A DNA stretch of 64,000 nucleotides from Neobacillus dielmonensis (GTDB taxonomy: Bacteria; Bacillota; Bacilli; Bacillales; Cytobacillaceae), in assembly GCF_000612665.1 (NCBI RefSeq), contig NZ_HG942054.1, forward strand, positions 55,577 through 119,576, written 5' to 3'. How positions within the stretch are numbered: position 1 is the first letter of the stretch; every line of letters begins with the position of its first letter. A program made the translations under genes and the position numbers. The notes beneath the pieces were generated by a model that worked only from the letters and a program-made list of their open reading frames with translations, had not been told where the DNA came from and did not search any database. Positions 26,787 through 36,138 of the stretch are shown one piece after another.

Positions 26787-27893
26787 CTATTTCTTTTCTC
26801 TTTTATAAAAAGGTGTTGGAACCACTTCTGCTTTCAACCGTTTCCCGCGGATCTCTATTTCCAGCTCTGTACCGAGATCACCATATTCCGATGAAATAAG
26901 GGCTAACCCAATATTTCTCTTTAAGGTTGGCGACTGGGTCCCTGTCGTAACTTCTCCAACTTTTTGTTCCCCAATATAGACTGGATAGCCGTGTCTTGGT
27001 ATTCCTCTGTCGATCATCTCAATCCCAACCATTTTCCTTGAGAGCCCTTGTTCTTTTTGCTGAATCAGAGCCTGTTTACCAATAAACTCGGCTTCCTTTT
27101 TCAATTTCACAGCAAACCCAATCCCTGCCTCAAGCGGGGAGATTTCCGGTGATAATTCCTGGCCGTATAGAGCTAGGGTCGCTTCAAAACGGAGTGTGTC
27201 ACGTGCTCCCAATCCACAAGGAATGACCCCATCATCCTTGCCAGCTTCTAATATCGCTTTCCATAGTGAGACAGCATCTTTAGCATGGCAGTAGATTTCA
27301 AAGCCGTCTTCCCCGGTATAGCCTGTTCTAGAAATAAGGGCATGGATGCCATTTAGGACTGCCTGTTGTTGGAATTTAAAATTGCCAATTTGACTTAAGT
27401 CCGTACTGCCTGCCAGCTTTTGCAAAACTTTTTGGGACAATGGCCCCTGCAACGCCAGTTGGGCTGTCGTTTCTGATAAATCGTCAATGGTCACGCTGCC
27501 TTCAAGGTGGTCTTTTAGCCACGTATAATCCTTTTCGATATTGGAGGCATTGACAACGAGTAAATAGTGGTCATCGCCTATTTTATAAATGAGCAAATCG
27601 TCCACGGTTCCGCCGTTTTCATAGCACATGGCTGTATACTGGGCACCGCCAATTGCTAGTTTAGCGACATCATTAGTCATCATTTTTTGCAAGTATTTAA
27701 GGCTGTCAGTGCCCTTCACTTCAATTTCACCCATATGGGATACATCAAAAAGCCCAGCTCTTGTCCGTACTGCTTCATGCTCTTCCTTTATGCTGGAGAA
27801 CTGAACAGGCAGCTCCCACCCGCCAAAGTCAATCGTTTTCCCCCCATATTCCCGATACATTTCAAAAAGCGGCGTGCGTTTTAATTCTGTCAT
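26787..27893 (-). CDS. gcvT: Aminomethyltransferase (T-protein)
   Basis: 368 residues from ATG 27893, which follows GAAGGGGG; the frame to 27959 is leader. Transfers the methylene group from aminomethyl-lipoyl-GcvH to tetrahydrofolate, releasing ammonia. Shows [26 protein letters not shown], the folate-site Asp region ([12 protein letters not shown]) and [13 protein letters not shown]. First gene of the operon, directly behind the riboswitch terminator. Confidence 0.97.
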   Translation of the reverse strand: MTELKRTPLFEMYREYGGKTIDFGGWELPVQFSSIKEEHEAVRTRAGLFDVSHMGEIEVKGTDSLKYLQKMMTNDVAKLAIGGAQYTAMCYENGGTVDDLLIYKIGDDHYLLVVNASNIEKDYTWLKDHLEGSVTIDDLSETTAQLALQGPLSQKVLQKLAGSTDLSQIGNFKFQQQAVLNGIHALISRTGYTGEDGFEIYCHAKDAVSLWKAILEAGKDDGVIPCGLGARDTLRFEATLALYGQELSPEISPLEAGIGFAVKLKKEAEFIGKQALIQQKEQGLSRKMVGIEMIDRGIPRHGYPVYIGEQKVGEVTTGTQSPTLKRNIGLALISSEYGDLGTELEIEIRGKRLKAEVVPTPFYKREKK

Positions 27894-27980
27894 CCAATAA
27901 CCCCCTTCATATATTCCGATAGATGGCTTGAAAAACTTTCTTTGTTTAAGAGTTTGCAATCTTCAGGTTGAGTAAGACAT

Positions 27981-28028
27981 AAAAAAGGACAGAAAACTCC
28001 CTTTCAATGAAAAGAAGTCTCTGTCCTT
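27981..28028 (-). terminator. Regulatory terminator of the glycine riboswitch
   Basis: AAGGACAG at the end of the second aptamer pairs with CTGTCCTT before T6. Pairing competes with the closing helix of aptamer 2, so glycine binding would prevent termination (ON switch). Confidence 0.85.
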
Positions 28029-28180
28029 GCACCTGAAAGTTTAACCAGTAGTTGGCGTTCCCCTTTGGTGGCTGTCATATACAGCACTCTCCAGAGCTGC
28101 GTCAAACAAGTGTACTTTTGCCTGAGAGATTCACAGGATATCTGTTTGCTCCTTCGGCGCTGCTAATACAGTCTCTCCCC
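28019..28180 (-). ncRNA. Tandem glycine riboswitch (gcvT leader)
   Basis: On the minus strand, aptamer 1 runs from GGGGAGAGACTG through GCGCCGAAGGAGCAA to TCTCTCAGGCAAAAG. Aptamer 2 starts at GCTCTGGAGAG, continues with CCACCAAAGGGGAACGCC and ends TTTCAGGTGCAAGGACAGAG. These are the conserved cores of the two cooperating glycine aptamers. It lies between promoter and gcvT, with an intrinsic terminator, so high glycine should turn on the glycine cleavage genes. The 445-base gap gcvT/yqhH holds this leader plus divergent promoters and nothing else visible. Confidence 0.95.
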
Positions 28181-28338
28181 TTGTTCTCATCCGCATTTAT
28201 AATATTTTCCAATTTGGTCATACTAAATATACTAATGAAAAAGATATCCTTTTATGCAATATTTAAAACTTTCTAAGCTATTATCATCCTACCATTAAAC
28301 CAAAGGTTTAAGCAATCATTTTTAAAGGAGCTGATAAC

Positions 28339-30030
28339 ATGACAGTGGAAATTCATTTTGATTCCTCCTGGCAGGATGATTTTTTACATAGAATCGACAA
28401 TGATGGCCCATGGGGAAATTGGGAACTGTTTAAGCTGGCCATTGAAATTGAAAAGCAGTTGGTCATACCGGAATTTGAGGGTCTCCAGGCACCCAAGCAT
28501 CTGCCAAACTTAACACCGCTTCCCCATCAATTAGAAACCGCAAAACAGGTAATTGAAAATATGAATGGAAAGGCCATCTTAGCTGATGAAGTAGGACTAG
28601 GAAAAACCATTGAAGCCGGTCTTATTTTGAAGGAGTATATGATTCGCGGACTGGTGAAAAAAGTGCTGATTTTAGTTCCTGCCTCGCTGGTTACCCAATG
28701 GGCACAGGAACTAAACAATAAATTTTACATCCCGGCTGTTACCCAAAGAAAAAGCTATGTATGGGAGCAGGCAGATGTAGTAGTATCTTCCATCGACACA
28801 GCTAAACGAAACCCTCACAGGGACATCATTTATCAGCAAAATTATGATCTGATTATTATTGATGAAGCCCATAAGCTAAAAAATAATAAAACAAAAAACT
28901 ATGAATTTGTCCAAAACTTGAAGAAAAAGTTTTGTTTACTGTTAACAGCAACCCCCATCCAGAACCGAATTGAAGAAATTTTTAATCTTGTCTCGCTGCT
29001 AAAGCCAGGCCATTTAGGTAGTCAAACCGCGTTTTATGAAAAATATAAACGTGATGCCCGCTCGTTAAATGATGATAAGCATCTGAAAGAATTAGTCAAT
29101 AAGGTCATGATTCGGAACCGCCGGGCTGATACTGGCATTGAATGGACCAAACGACATGTCGAAACTATTCCGATCCAGTTTTCACCATCTGAAAAGGAAC
29201 TTTATGATGCGATATGCGACCTTAAAGTGGCTGGGGACTGGGTACAGGCCAGCAGTTTTTCAGTGATGACCTTACAGCGTGAAGCCTGCAGCAGCAGGGA
29301 AGCTGTTTTTTATACTCTAAAAAACATGCTGCAAAAACAGGAAAACCCTTCTCAGGTCTACGAAGATCAAATTATGTCACTAATTAAAAGGGTCGAAGCT
29401 GTCCAAACCAATTCGAAAGCAGAAAAAGCGCTTGAGTTAATTCAACAGATTAATGACAAAGTAATCATCTTCACAGAATATCGCGCCACCCAATTATACC
29501 TGCAATGGTTTTTAAAACAGCATGGCATTTCATCTGTGCCGTTTCGAGGCGGCTTTAAGCGCGGCAAAAAAGATTGGATGCGGCAATTGTTCCAAAACAA
29601 TATTCAGGTCCTCATTGCAACTGAGGCTGGTGGAGAAGGAATTAACCTGCAGTTTTGCCACCATATTATCAACTTCGACCTACCATGGAATCCAATGCGG
29701 CTGGAGCAGAGAATTGGCCGGATCCATCGTCTTGGGCAGGAGCAGGACGTAAGGATTTATAACTTTGCCATAGAAAATACAGTCGAAGAACATATCTTAA
29801 AGCTTTTATATGAAAAAATTAATTTGTTTGAAAAAGTAATTGGTGAACTGGATGATATTTTAACAAAATTAGAATTCGGAAATTTGGAAGATCATTTAAT
29901 TGATATTTTTGGAAAGTCTCGTTCCGAAGGCGAAATGAGAATTAAAATGGAGAATTTGTCTTCCATGATTGAGTTTGCCCAGACGATGAAGGAGGAGGGA
30001 AAGTCCCGTGCAGCAGCAGGAAATTCATGA
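28339..30030 (+). CDS. yqhH: SNF2-family DEAD/DEAH helicase (YqhH)
   Basis: 563 residues with AAAGGAG upstream. Helicase motifs in order: ADEVGLGKTIEAG (motif I, Walker A), LVPASLV (Ia), IIDEAHKLKN (II, DEAH), LLLTATPIQNR (III), then in the second RecA domain IATEAGGEGINLQF (V) and QRIGRIHRLGQ (VI). A Swi2/Snf2 ATPase translocating on double-stranded DNA, perhaps displacing proteins such as RNA polymerase; target not known. Overlaps yqhG by 23 bases; the pair is conserved next to gcvT in Bacilli. Confidence 0.94.
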   Translation: MTVEIHFDSSWQDDFLHRIDNDGPWGNWELFKLAIEIEKQLVIPEFEGLQAPKHLPNLTPLPHQLETAKQVIENMNGKAILADEVGLGKTIEAGLILKEYMIRGLVKKVLILVPASLVTQWAQELNNKFYIPAVTQRKSYVWEQADVVVSSIDTAKRNPHRDIIYQQNYDLIIIDEAHKLKNNKTKNYEFVQNLKKKFCLLLTATPIQNRIEEIFNLVSLLKPGHLGSQTAFYEKYKRDARSLNDDKHLKELVNKVMIRNRRADTGIEWTKRHVETIPIQFSPSEKELYDAICDLKVAGDWVQASSFSVMTLQREACSSREAVFYTLKNMLQKQENPSQVYEDQIMSLIKRVEAVQTNSKAEKALELIQQINDKVIIFTEYRATQLYLQWFLKQHGISSVPFRGGFKRGKKDWMRQLFQNNIQVLIATEAGGEGINLQFCHHIINFDLPWNPMRLEQRIGRIHRLGQEQDVRIYNFAIENTVEEHILKLLYEKINLFEKVIGELDDILTKLEFGNLEDHLIDIFGKSRSEGEMRIKMENLSSMIEFAQTMKEEGKSRAAAGNS

Positions 30031-30799
30031 CTTTCTGTTAAAGTATTTTCAAGCAAATGAATGTCCCATCGTTGAAAATCAACCTGGCCACCTTACCGTA
30101 CAGCTAACTATTGAACTCGATAAAGAATTAATGAACCGTCCTTTTTATTGGCACTATTTAGAAAAAACAGGCGGAATCCCGAATCCTATGAAGCTTACCC
30201 TGATTACCGACAAAAACAAGGCACCAGAAAAGCTTCGGGGTGAAAACATTCATTTTGGCTCCCCCCGCCTGCACCAAATTTTTGAATCAACTAAAAATTT
30301 ATCAAAATATATACGCCTTTATGAACATCATCCAAACGGTAGCAGGCAGACGCCTTTGTATCCTTGGCTTTGCATGAATGTAAAAATTTCCTATCAATGT
30401 GACCGCAAACGTGATATTTATAAATCCATCGGGTTGCAGCTAATTAACGGCAGAATGGTAGAAAATTTCCATGACCAACTACAGCAAATCCGATTAACGC
30501 CAAAAATACCAGATTATTCTTTTACCTTATCACCTTTAGTGAAACCTGTGAGCGGTATGAAACGAATTGAAAACTTCCTAAAGATGGGGATTGAAGCTGA
30601 GGAGCATACTTGGGCAGAGGAGGCAAGAAACAGGTGGGAAAAAGATTTACAGCTTTTGGACCACTTCTATGAAGATGTAGAAGATGAGAATGAAAGCTAT
30701 TTGATTGAAAAACAAGCACTTCAGGAACAGTACGAACCAAAAATCAATATTACTTTTGTTAATGGAGGATTGTTTTATTTAACTGAAAATGCTATATGA
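30008..30799 (+). CDS. yqhG: YqhG family protein
   Basis: 263 residues starting at GTG 30008, inside the end of yqhH, with GGAGGAGGG upstream. Soluble, no signal peptide; acidic C-terminal half (YEDVEDENES). The family is restricted to Bacillales and always follows the YqhH helicase, so it is probably its partner. No catalytic motif recognisable. Confidence 0.88.
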   Translation: MQQQEIHDFLLKYFQANECPIVENQPGHLTVQLTIELDKELMNRPFYWHYLEKTGGIPNPMKLTLITDKNKAPEKLRGENIHFGSPRLHQIFESTKNLSKYIRLYEHHPNGSRQTPLYPWLCMNVKISYQCDRKRDIYKSIGLQLINGRMVENFHDQLQQIRLTPKIPDYSFTLSPLVKPVSGMKRIENFLKMGIEAEEHTWAEEARNRWEKDLQLLDHFYEDVEDENESYLIEKQALQEQYEPKINITFVNGGLFYLTENAI

Positions 30800-30805
30800 C
30801 AAAAA

Positions 30806-30840
30806 ATACCCCCAAAGTTCTTTCAATCACTTTGGGGGTT
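30806..30840 (+). terminator. Terminator between yqhG and yqzE
   Basis: Perfect 10-bp stem CCCCCAAAGT/ACTTTGGGGG with a 10-base loop; flanking A and T runs let it act in both directions. Confidence 0.85.
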
Positions 30841-30847
30841 CCTGTGT

Positions 30848-31036
30848 CTATTTCACTTTTCGGATTCTTTTAAATTCGGAGTAAAGGACATAAGGGACAA
30901 TTCCAAACCAGCGATACCAGAAGGAGGCTTTTGATTGCTTCCTTTCTAACCGCAGCCTTTTGCGCTCATCTTTTGGCTGGTCTACATATTTTACAAATGT
31001 TTGGGTCATATATTTCACATAATCATTTGTTTTCAT
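30848..31036 (-). CDS. yqzE: YqzE family protein
   Basis: 62 residues from ATG 31036 (AGGTG upstream). A small basic protein ([17 protein letters not shown], then [13 protein letters not shown]) with an amphipathic C-terminal part ([13 protein letters not shown]). Located at the 3' end of the comG operon as in B. subtilis. Role unknown, possibly linked to competence only by position. Confidence 0.85.
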   Translation of the reverse strand: MKTNDYVKYMTQTFVKYVDQPKDERKRLRLERKQSKASFWYRWFGIVPYVLYSEFKRIRKVK

Positions 31037-31095
31037 TGCATACACCTGCCTTTTCCACTCACAAGTATACCCAATATTAGAACTTTGCAAACGAT

Positions 31096-31476
31096 TTATA
31101 ATTCGACCCAACGGATAAACTTTTTCAAATTCATATCAAAATATCCTCTTCCGATCACTATTTCTCCTGATTGCAGTGTTAATGTAAAATTTACAGATTG
31201 GACATTTCCGTTAATCGTCTCTGGAATGAAGACAATTCCCCCCTTTTGAAAATCATACGTGCCTCTTGCAGGGATGGTCCCTTCTTTTTGAAGCAGACCT
31301 TCCACTTTTATTACAGATGCATGAAGATAATATTCTTCAAGTAGTATAGTACCAGTTTCATGAGACAATTTTCTATTTGCCATAAATTGCTCAATCTGCA
31401 TCGAGAAAAAGAGGATAAAGATTATCAAAAGGCATAAGGTCAGAGGATAAGTGAACCCAGCATCACGCCGTCTCAT
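31096..31476 (-). CDS. comGG: Competence pseudopilus protein ComGG
   Basis: 126 residues. An N-terminal hydrophobic segment ([19 protein letters not shown]) like a weak type IV prepilin signal, then a soluble domain. In B. subtilis ComGG is a minor pseudopilin needed for DNA uptake. Sequence is poorly conserved; the call rests on the last position in the comG operon and the overlap of 4 bases with comGF. Confidence 0.85.
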   Translation of the reverse strand: MRRRDAGFTYPLTLCLLIIFILFFSMQIEQFMANRKLSHETGTILLEEYYLHASVIKVEGLLQKEGTIPARGTYDFQKGGIVFIPETINGNVQSVNFTLTLQSGEIVIGRGYFDMNLKKFIRWVEL

Positions 31477-31949
31477 GTCCCATTCCCCCCATTTCCAAAG
31501 AAATAGGCGATAACTGTATATTCCTTGCCATGGTCGTCTTTAGCAGTCAATTTCACTGCATTTTTAAGAAGGGTAAATGTATATGAAGAAACATTCTGTA
31601 AAACAATTTCATGTCCCGTAGAATTAACTCGCCTTCTTAAGTTTGATTCATATTTCTCATAGATGACAGTTTCTGTGGCCTTTGTCAGTATGAGCCGGTT
31701 GGAAACGACTTCAGCTTTATTGGACATCCGAATTTCCTTTTTAAATTGGCTGCAAAATACCTCCCATTCCATGATCTGCAAGCTTGCATTGGTATCCTGT
31801 TTATTCAGCATAATCTCAAATGCTGGAGTTACCAAACAGATCACGACCGATAGTATAGAAAGAGCAAGCAGTACCTCAATCAGCGTAAAAGCTGCCTCAT
31901 TCAAGTGTGCCACAGACCTTTGTTCCTTCATACCAATTACTTTTATCAA
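31473..31949 (-). CDS. comGF: Competence pseudopilin ComGF
   Basis: 158 residues from TTG 31949; ATG 31931 is an in-frame alternative and neither has an ideal site. Prepilin signal EAAFTLIEVLLALSILS with the helix that packs in the pilus core, then a C-terminal domain of beta strands. Minor pseudopilin of the DNA-uptake machine. Overlaps comGE and comGG. Confidence 0.9.
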   Translation of the reverse strand: MIKVIGMKEQRSVAHLNEAAFTLIEVLLALSILSVVICLVTPAFEIMLNKQDTNASLQIMEWEVFCSQFKKEIRMSNKAEVVSNRLILTKATETVIYEKYESNLRRRVNSTGHEIVLQNVSSYTFTLLKNAVKLTAKDDHGKEYTVIAYFFGNGGNGT

Positions 31950-32235
31950 CCCTTACGCACACCTCCTTCAGACCCGACGTTTGGACATCAGTTATCCAAA
32001 TAATTTGAAACACAATACCGTTCCGGGTTGTAAGGTAATTCGTTAAAGTTGAGTCTGTTAATTTAGCATGCAATTCCTCAAATACGATTTGCCTAGCCTG
32101 GTTGTGAATTTCCAGCTGTATTTCCAGTTTTCTTAAATCGACTAGCAATGGAACTAAATTTACCCCTATTAGCAAAATTGCTGAGAGGGACAGCAGCAAA
32201 TCAAACAGGAAATAACCTTTATTGTTGTGTAACAT
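31897..32235 (-). CDS. comGE: Competence pseudopilin ComGE
   Basis: 112 residues from ATG 32235, with GGGGAAG just upstream. Prepilin-like start KGYFLFDLLLSLSAILLIGV; the usual Gly-Phe cleavage site is changed to GYF. Cys near the C-terminus (KVCGTLE). Minor pseudopilin; fifth gene of the operon, overlapping both neighbours. Confidence 0.88.
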   Translation of the reverse strand: MLHNNKGYFLFDLLLSLSAILLIGVNLVPLLVDLRKLEIQLEIHNQARQIVFEELHAKLTDSTLTNYLTTRNGIVFQIIWITDVQTSGLKEVCVRVDKSNWYEGTKVCGTLE

Positions 32236-32659
32236 AAAATCTTCCCCGTCCAATCAAAATGGTTACCTTATATGTCCTCGTTGACGTGCGAATAAAGAAG
32301 GTACCAAACCGATTCACATTTCCATCTGAGGAATATTTAATATATAAGGTGATGGAACCTTCTGTAAGATAGATATCATTAGAATACTCTCTAAAGACAA
32401 TTGGGGGCTGGCCATTTTGCGTATGGATAAAATAGAGATAGTTATCCGGCATAAACACCACTGAAACCTCATGCTGATGAGACATTGCATAGGTTTGTGC
32501 ATATAACAGGTCCGCTTTTAATTGTGTGATAAACGCTTGGTCCTCAACAGCCGAATGCTGCGGTTGCAAGGAGAAAATTGTAAATAGTGAAAGGATCATG
32601 AAAATGGACAGTACGATTAAGGACTCCGCCAGTGTAAATCCTTTTTGCGTAGAGGTCAT
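32219..32659 (-). CDS. comGD: Competence pseudopilin ComGD
   Basis: 146 residues. Clear prepilin signal QKGFTLAESLIVLSIFMIL (cleaved after the Gly by ComC). The soluble domain is beta-rich with a GspH-like pattern. Start ATG overlaps the comGC stop as ATGA. Minor pseudopilin for DNA binding and uptake. Confidence 0.93.
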   Translation of the reverse strand: MTSTQKGFTLAESLIVLSIFMILSLFTIFSLQPQHSAVEDQAFITQLKADLLYAQTYAMSHQHEVSVVFMPDNYLYFIHTQNGQPPIVFREYSNDIYLTEGSITLYIKYSSDGNVNRFGTFFIRTSTRTYKVTILIGRGRFYVTQQ

Positions 32660-33015
32660 TGAGAAGTGGTATTGGTAGTGGTTGTGGTTGTAGTAGAATC
32701 AGCAATGGTGACATTGCCTGTTGAACTATCAATTTTTATGGTCTTGGTGTTCCCGCAGCTGGTAGCATCACCATTTAAATAACCAGCACTTTTTAATTCA
32801 TCTAACGTGGGAATTTTATTTTTATCCATTTGATACGCTTGTACTTGTGCTTGGACCATTTTCACATATGCCTGACAGCCTTTATTATTAATATTCGCAT
32901 TGTGCTGGGCAACGTTTGGAATGGTGATAATTAAAATAACAGATATAACCAACATAACAATCATCATTTCAATAAGGGTAAAACCTTGCTCACTTTTCAG
33001 TTTTTGTATGAACAT
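32656..33015 (-). CDS. comGC: Major competence pseudopilin ComGC
   Basis: 119 residues. Prepilin signal EQGFTLIEMMIVMLVISVIL with Glu at +5. Two Cys (in NKGCQAY and TSCGNT) form the intramolecular disulfide known for ComGC. The C-terminus is unusual: a Thr-rich tail, STTTTTTTNTTSQ, of about 13 residues. It is the main subunit of the short pilus that binds extracellular DNA. Confidence 0.96.
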   Translation of the reverse strand: MFIQKLKSEQGFTLIEMMIVMLVISVILIITIPNVAQHNANINNKGCQAYVKMVQAQVQAYQMDKNKIPTLDELKSAGYLNGDATSCGNTKTIKIDSSTGNVTIADSTTTTTTTNTTSQ

Positions 33016-33033
33016 TTCACAAACCTCCTATAT

Positions 33034-34071
33034 TTAAATGCTATCAAGTAGATGAAACATTGGTAATAAAATTGCCAAATACATAGATATAACCAAAAAG
33101 CCAATAAAAAGGTATAGAATCGGCTGGACAATCTTTAAGATTTTATCAACACTTTCCTCCATTTCCGTCATACAGTGTTTGCTAAAAAATAATAATTCTT
33201 GTTCCAGCTTTCCATTTTCTTGCCCATGCTTGACAATGACAGGAAATTCCTTTTCAAAGAAAGAGAAGGAACTCAATATCGTTGCCAAGGTTTCTCCTGT
33301 CACCAGTTTTGTTATAATGGTACTTCCAAGCTGGCTAAAAAAGGCCTGTTTTCGGTTTTGTTCAAACAAGGATAGCGCTTCCGATACAGAAATTCCCCCT
33401 TGCAAAAGAAAACTTAACTGGATAGCAAAGTAGTGGGTAAACAGTAATTTGAGGATTCTTCCAACAATAGGAAGGCTGACAAGGAGGGATCTCTGCTTTA
33501 AAATGGAGTACTTCCGAAAAATGAAATAGTAATAACAGAAAGCTATTAACATGCTCCCAATAAATAGCTTTATGACAATGGGGAAATAGAGATCAATTGC
33601 ATACACGACCTTTGTAAAAAAATTATCTTCTAAACCAAGTGAAGCAAACAAACTGGTGAAACGTGGCAGCAGGGTTTTCTCTACAAAACCAAATAATAGG
33701 CCTGTCAATGCAAGGAGAAAGACAGGGTATTGCAACATTTTCAACAGTTTTTTTACGTCTCTATCCTTTAACTGCACTAAACTGCTGCCCTCAAGCAGTG
33801 CTTCGGCAAAGCTGCCATGCTGCTCGGCATAATACACATACCCAATTAAATCATTGTGAAATCCAAGGTGGTCTAATACATCATGAAAAGGAACCCCCTT
33901 TTTCAATTCATTTAAACAATTATTTAACACCTCCTTTCGGTGTTTCGGCAAATGTAAAGATATGGATTCGATTGCTTCTGCAATCGGGTATCCACGTGCA
34001 AGTAATTCACCAACTCGTCTTAGAAAATTTGCTTGCTCATCAACTGTCCACTTATGTTTGGTCATCATCAT
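33034..34071 (-). CDS. comGB: Competence pilus platform protein ComGB (GspF family)
   Basis: About 345 residues. The start is one of three consecutive ATG codons (34071-34063) lying inside the end of comGA, where the two genes overlap. Two GspF domains, each with a helical cytoplasmic bundle and transmembrane helices (around 130-150, 185-205 and 320-345). It is the inner-membrane platform on which the ComGA ATPase assembles the pseudopilus. PILYLFIGFLVISMYLAILLP near the end is typical. Confidence 0.94.
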   Translation of the reverse strand: MMMTKHKWTVDEQANFLRRVGELLARGYPIAEAIESISLHLPKHRKEVLNNCLNELKKGVPFHDVLDHLGFHNDLIGYVYYAEQHGSFAEALLEGSSLVQLKDRDVKKLLKMLQYPVFLLALTGLLFGFVEKTLLPRFTSLFASLGLEDNFFTKVVYAIDLYFPIVIKLFIGSMLIAFCYYYFIFRKYSILKQRSLLVSLPIVGRILKLLFTHYFAIQLSFLLQGGISVSEALSLFEQNRKQAFFSQLGSTIITKLVTGETLATILSSFSFFEKEFPVIVKHGQENGKLEQELLFFSKHCMTEMEESVDKILKIVQPILYLFIGFLVISMYLAILLPMFHLLDSI

Positions 34072-35137
34072 ACACCAGACGATTGTATTCGGATTCCTGA
34101 ACATACCCGAGAGCGATCCCCTTTTTAATCACATCCTTAAGAGTACGATATCTTGTTTCCATTCTCTCGCCTTTTGCTGCTCTCATGACAGCAGATAAAT
34201 TCTTCCCCGATAATAATTCAAAAACACTGGCTCGTTTCCATCTTCCATAGGAATAGCAATAAGGTGAACAATCACCCTCACAAAACGGACAGGTTAATTC
34301 CACCAATCTTTGTGCGGTTACAGCAATTATCGTTTGCTCGACTTCTAACCAGTTAACACCAAACTCATGGAGACGGAATACTGCCCCTTTTGCATCTCTA
34401 GTATGCATGGTACTCAGCACTAAATGCCCCGTTAACGCAGCTCTTACAGCGATTTTCGCTGTCTCTGCGTCCCTTATTTCCCCCACCATAATAATGTCAG
34501 GGTCGTGTCGCAAGATTGCTTTTAGTCCTGCCGCGTAAGTGACACCTGCTTTTTCATTCACTTGGACTTGCAGCACCGAGTCGTAGTTCTTCTCAATCGG
34601 ATCCTCAAGAGTAATGACATTGCGCTGAAATAGGTGGGCTGTTTCATTGATTAGGGAATAAAGCGTGGTTGTTTTACCGCTGCCCGTCGGACCAGTAAAG
34701 ATAATTAATCCGTGAGCGTGCTTAAGGAGTGCCAATAATTTTCTAGTCATAGATGGAAATAATGAGAGCTGGTGGAAAGGAATTTGATTTTGTTGGGGCA
34801 GAAGCCGAAGTACAAGGCTTTCTCTGTTGTTTGAAGGAAGCGTGGACAGCCGAAGACCCATGAACTCTCCATTGACTTCACAAAATACGGCACCGCTTTG
34901 TGGGCGTCTTCTTTCTCCAATATCCATATTTGCCTTAAATTTAAAATGGGATATGAGCCGGTCGCATTCTTCTTTCGGTAAAGTTAATCGGGGAATCAGT
35001 TTGTTGGTTAAACGGAATTGAATGAGCGTATCATTTTTACGGGGAATAATGTGGATATCGGTTGCTTGATTACGGGCAGCATCAGAAATAATCCTGTCTG
35101 CTAAAATTTCAATGTCACTAACAATGGGAAACACCAC
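34052..35137 (-). CDS. comGA: Competence pilus assembly ATPase ComGA
   Basis: About 361 residues, GspE/PilB family. Walker A is FTGPTGSGKTTT, the Asp box ITLEDPIE, Walker B MVGEIRDAETA, and there is a His box STMHTRDA. A Cys cluster CPFCEGDCSPYC lies in the C-terminal part, as in B. subtilis. The start is uncertain. The frame opens at GTG 35137, yet the only good Shine-Dalgarno (AAAGGTGG) overlaps it and lies 6 bases before an in-frame ATT (35119), which also aligns best with known N-termini. It powers pseudopilus assembly. Confidence 0.95.
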   Translation of the reverse strand: MVFPIVSDIEILADRIISDAARNQATDIHIIPRKNDTLIQFRLTNKLIPRLTLPKEECDRLISHFKFKANMDIGERRRPQSGAVFCEVNGEFMGLRLSTLPSNNRESLVLRLLPQQNQIPFHQLSLFPSMTRKLLALLKHAHGLIIFTGPTGSGKTTTLYSLINETAHLFQRNVITLEDPIEKNYDSVLQVQVNEKAGVTYAAGLKAILRHDPDIIMVGEIRDAETAKIAVRAALTGHLVLSTMHTRDAKGAVFRLHEFGVNWLEVEQTIIAVTAQRLVELTCPFCEGDCSPYCYSYGRWKRASVFELLSGKNLSAVMRAAKGERMETRYRTLKDVIKKGIALGYVQESEYNRLVYDDDQT

Positions 35138-35357
35138 CTTTTATGATTCTTTCTCTATAATTCGACATATTCCATCTCCCTCCTGCATAATTTTTAAAAA
35201 AATTTTTTTTACAGACATTTTCTTTAATTGTTACAATAAATCGTCTAGAATTGTGAACATTTTCTAAACATATAGTGTTTACCTTGTTAACTCCGTTCCC
35301 ACAAGATTATCCCTGTATTATAATGGAGTAAATTATGGGGGTCCGAGGTGAACCGAG
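35138..35357. promoter_or_regulatory. Divergent promoter region comGA / HTH regulator
   Basis: Very AT-rich. A run of seven A then eight T at 35196-35210 satisfies AAAA-N5-TTTT, the half site of ComK, but I do not see a clear second half at the standard spacing. A gene-free region with promoters on both strands. Confidence 0.35.
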
Positions 35358-36053
35358 ATGGAACAAACACTAAAGATAACAAACGTTTTGTCTGATCCAA
35401 CGCGTTACTACATCTACCAATACATCACGAAACGTCACAAAGAAGTAACTGTACAAGAAGTAGCCGAAAATTTTAATATTCACCCAAATGTAGCCAGATT
35501 GCATTTGTCAAAACTCGAAGATGTTAACATGCTGATATCTGAAACAAAAAAAACTGGGAAAGGCGGTAGACCTAGCAGACTGTACCGCTTATCTGACGAT
35601 TTAATCCAACTTCATTTCCCATACCGCGATTATATGCTTTTATCAAAAGTAGCGATTAAAACCATGATTTCATTAGGAGAATTAGGTAAAAAGGCACTCT
35701 TTATGACAGGGAAACAGTTTGGTACAGAAGTAATGGAACAGGAAATCGCCAAAAAACCGCTTGGCGAAGAATTAACCTTTGAGGAAAAGTTATCCATCCT
35801 AAAAAGTGCAGCTACACTTGCAGGCTTCTACCCAGAACTAGAAGTAAGCAGCGACAGGACAAAAATCTATTTTCAGATTTTCAACTGCCCATTTAAAGAA
35901 GTGGCGGAAGAAACGGAAGCTGTGTGCAGTATGCATCATGAATTCCTAAAAGGGATGTTTGAAACCTTATTTGATACAGTTCAACTTATTGAGCAGGAAA
36001 ATATGATTTCTGGCTGTGATACTTGCTCCTACCAGGTAGTAGTAGCGAATTAA
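35358..36053 (+). CDS. HTH transcriptional regulator (ArsR/DeoR-like with C-terminal Cys)
   Basis: 231 residues. N-terminal winged helix (LSDPTRYYIYQYI, VQEVAENFNIHPNVARLHLSKLE, GGRPSRLYRL). The C-terminal domain has conserved FNCPFKE, VCSMHHEF and GCDTCSYQ, a pattern resembling metal- or Fe-S-binding regulators of the SufR/V4R-like type. Cys at about 188, 201, 223 and 226 could hold a cluster or a metal; this is inference. Single gene with its own promoter, upstream of yqgY. Target genes unknown. Confidence 0.85.
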   Translation: MEQTLKITNVLSDPTRYYIYQYITKRHKEVTVQEVAENFNIHPNVARLHLSKLEDVNMLISETKKTGKGGRPSRLYRLSDDLIQLHFPYRDYMLLSKVAIKTMISLGELGKKALFMTGKQFGTEVMEQEIAKKPLGEELTFEEKLSILKSAATLAGFYPELEVSSDRTKIYFQIFNCPFKEVAEETEAVCSMHHEFLKGMFETLFDTVQLIEQENMISGCDTCSYQVVVAN

Positions 36054-36138
36054 GTTGAAACGAATGTTTACATTCTTGCCTCCTTTCCTTATAATAATAT
36101 ATTGATGGTATTTATCGAGGGGTAAAGGAGGGATACAT

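Noticed and set aside
31897..32659. Possible frameshifts in comG because of repeated overlaps
   Set aside because: Overlapping starts and stops are normal for the comG operon; each gene has its own prepilin-like start.
35196..35210. Full ComK box for comGA
   Set aside because: Only one AAAA-N5-TTTT half site is seen; the second half at 8, 18 or 31 bases was not convincing.
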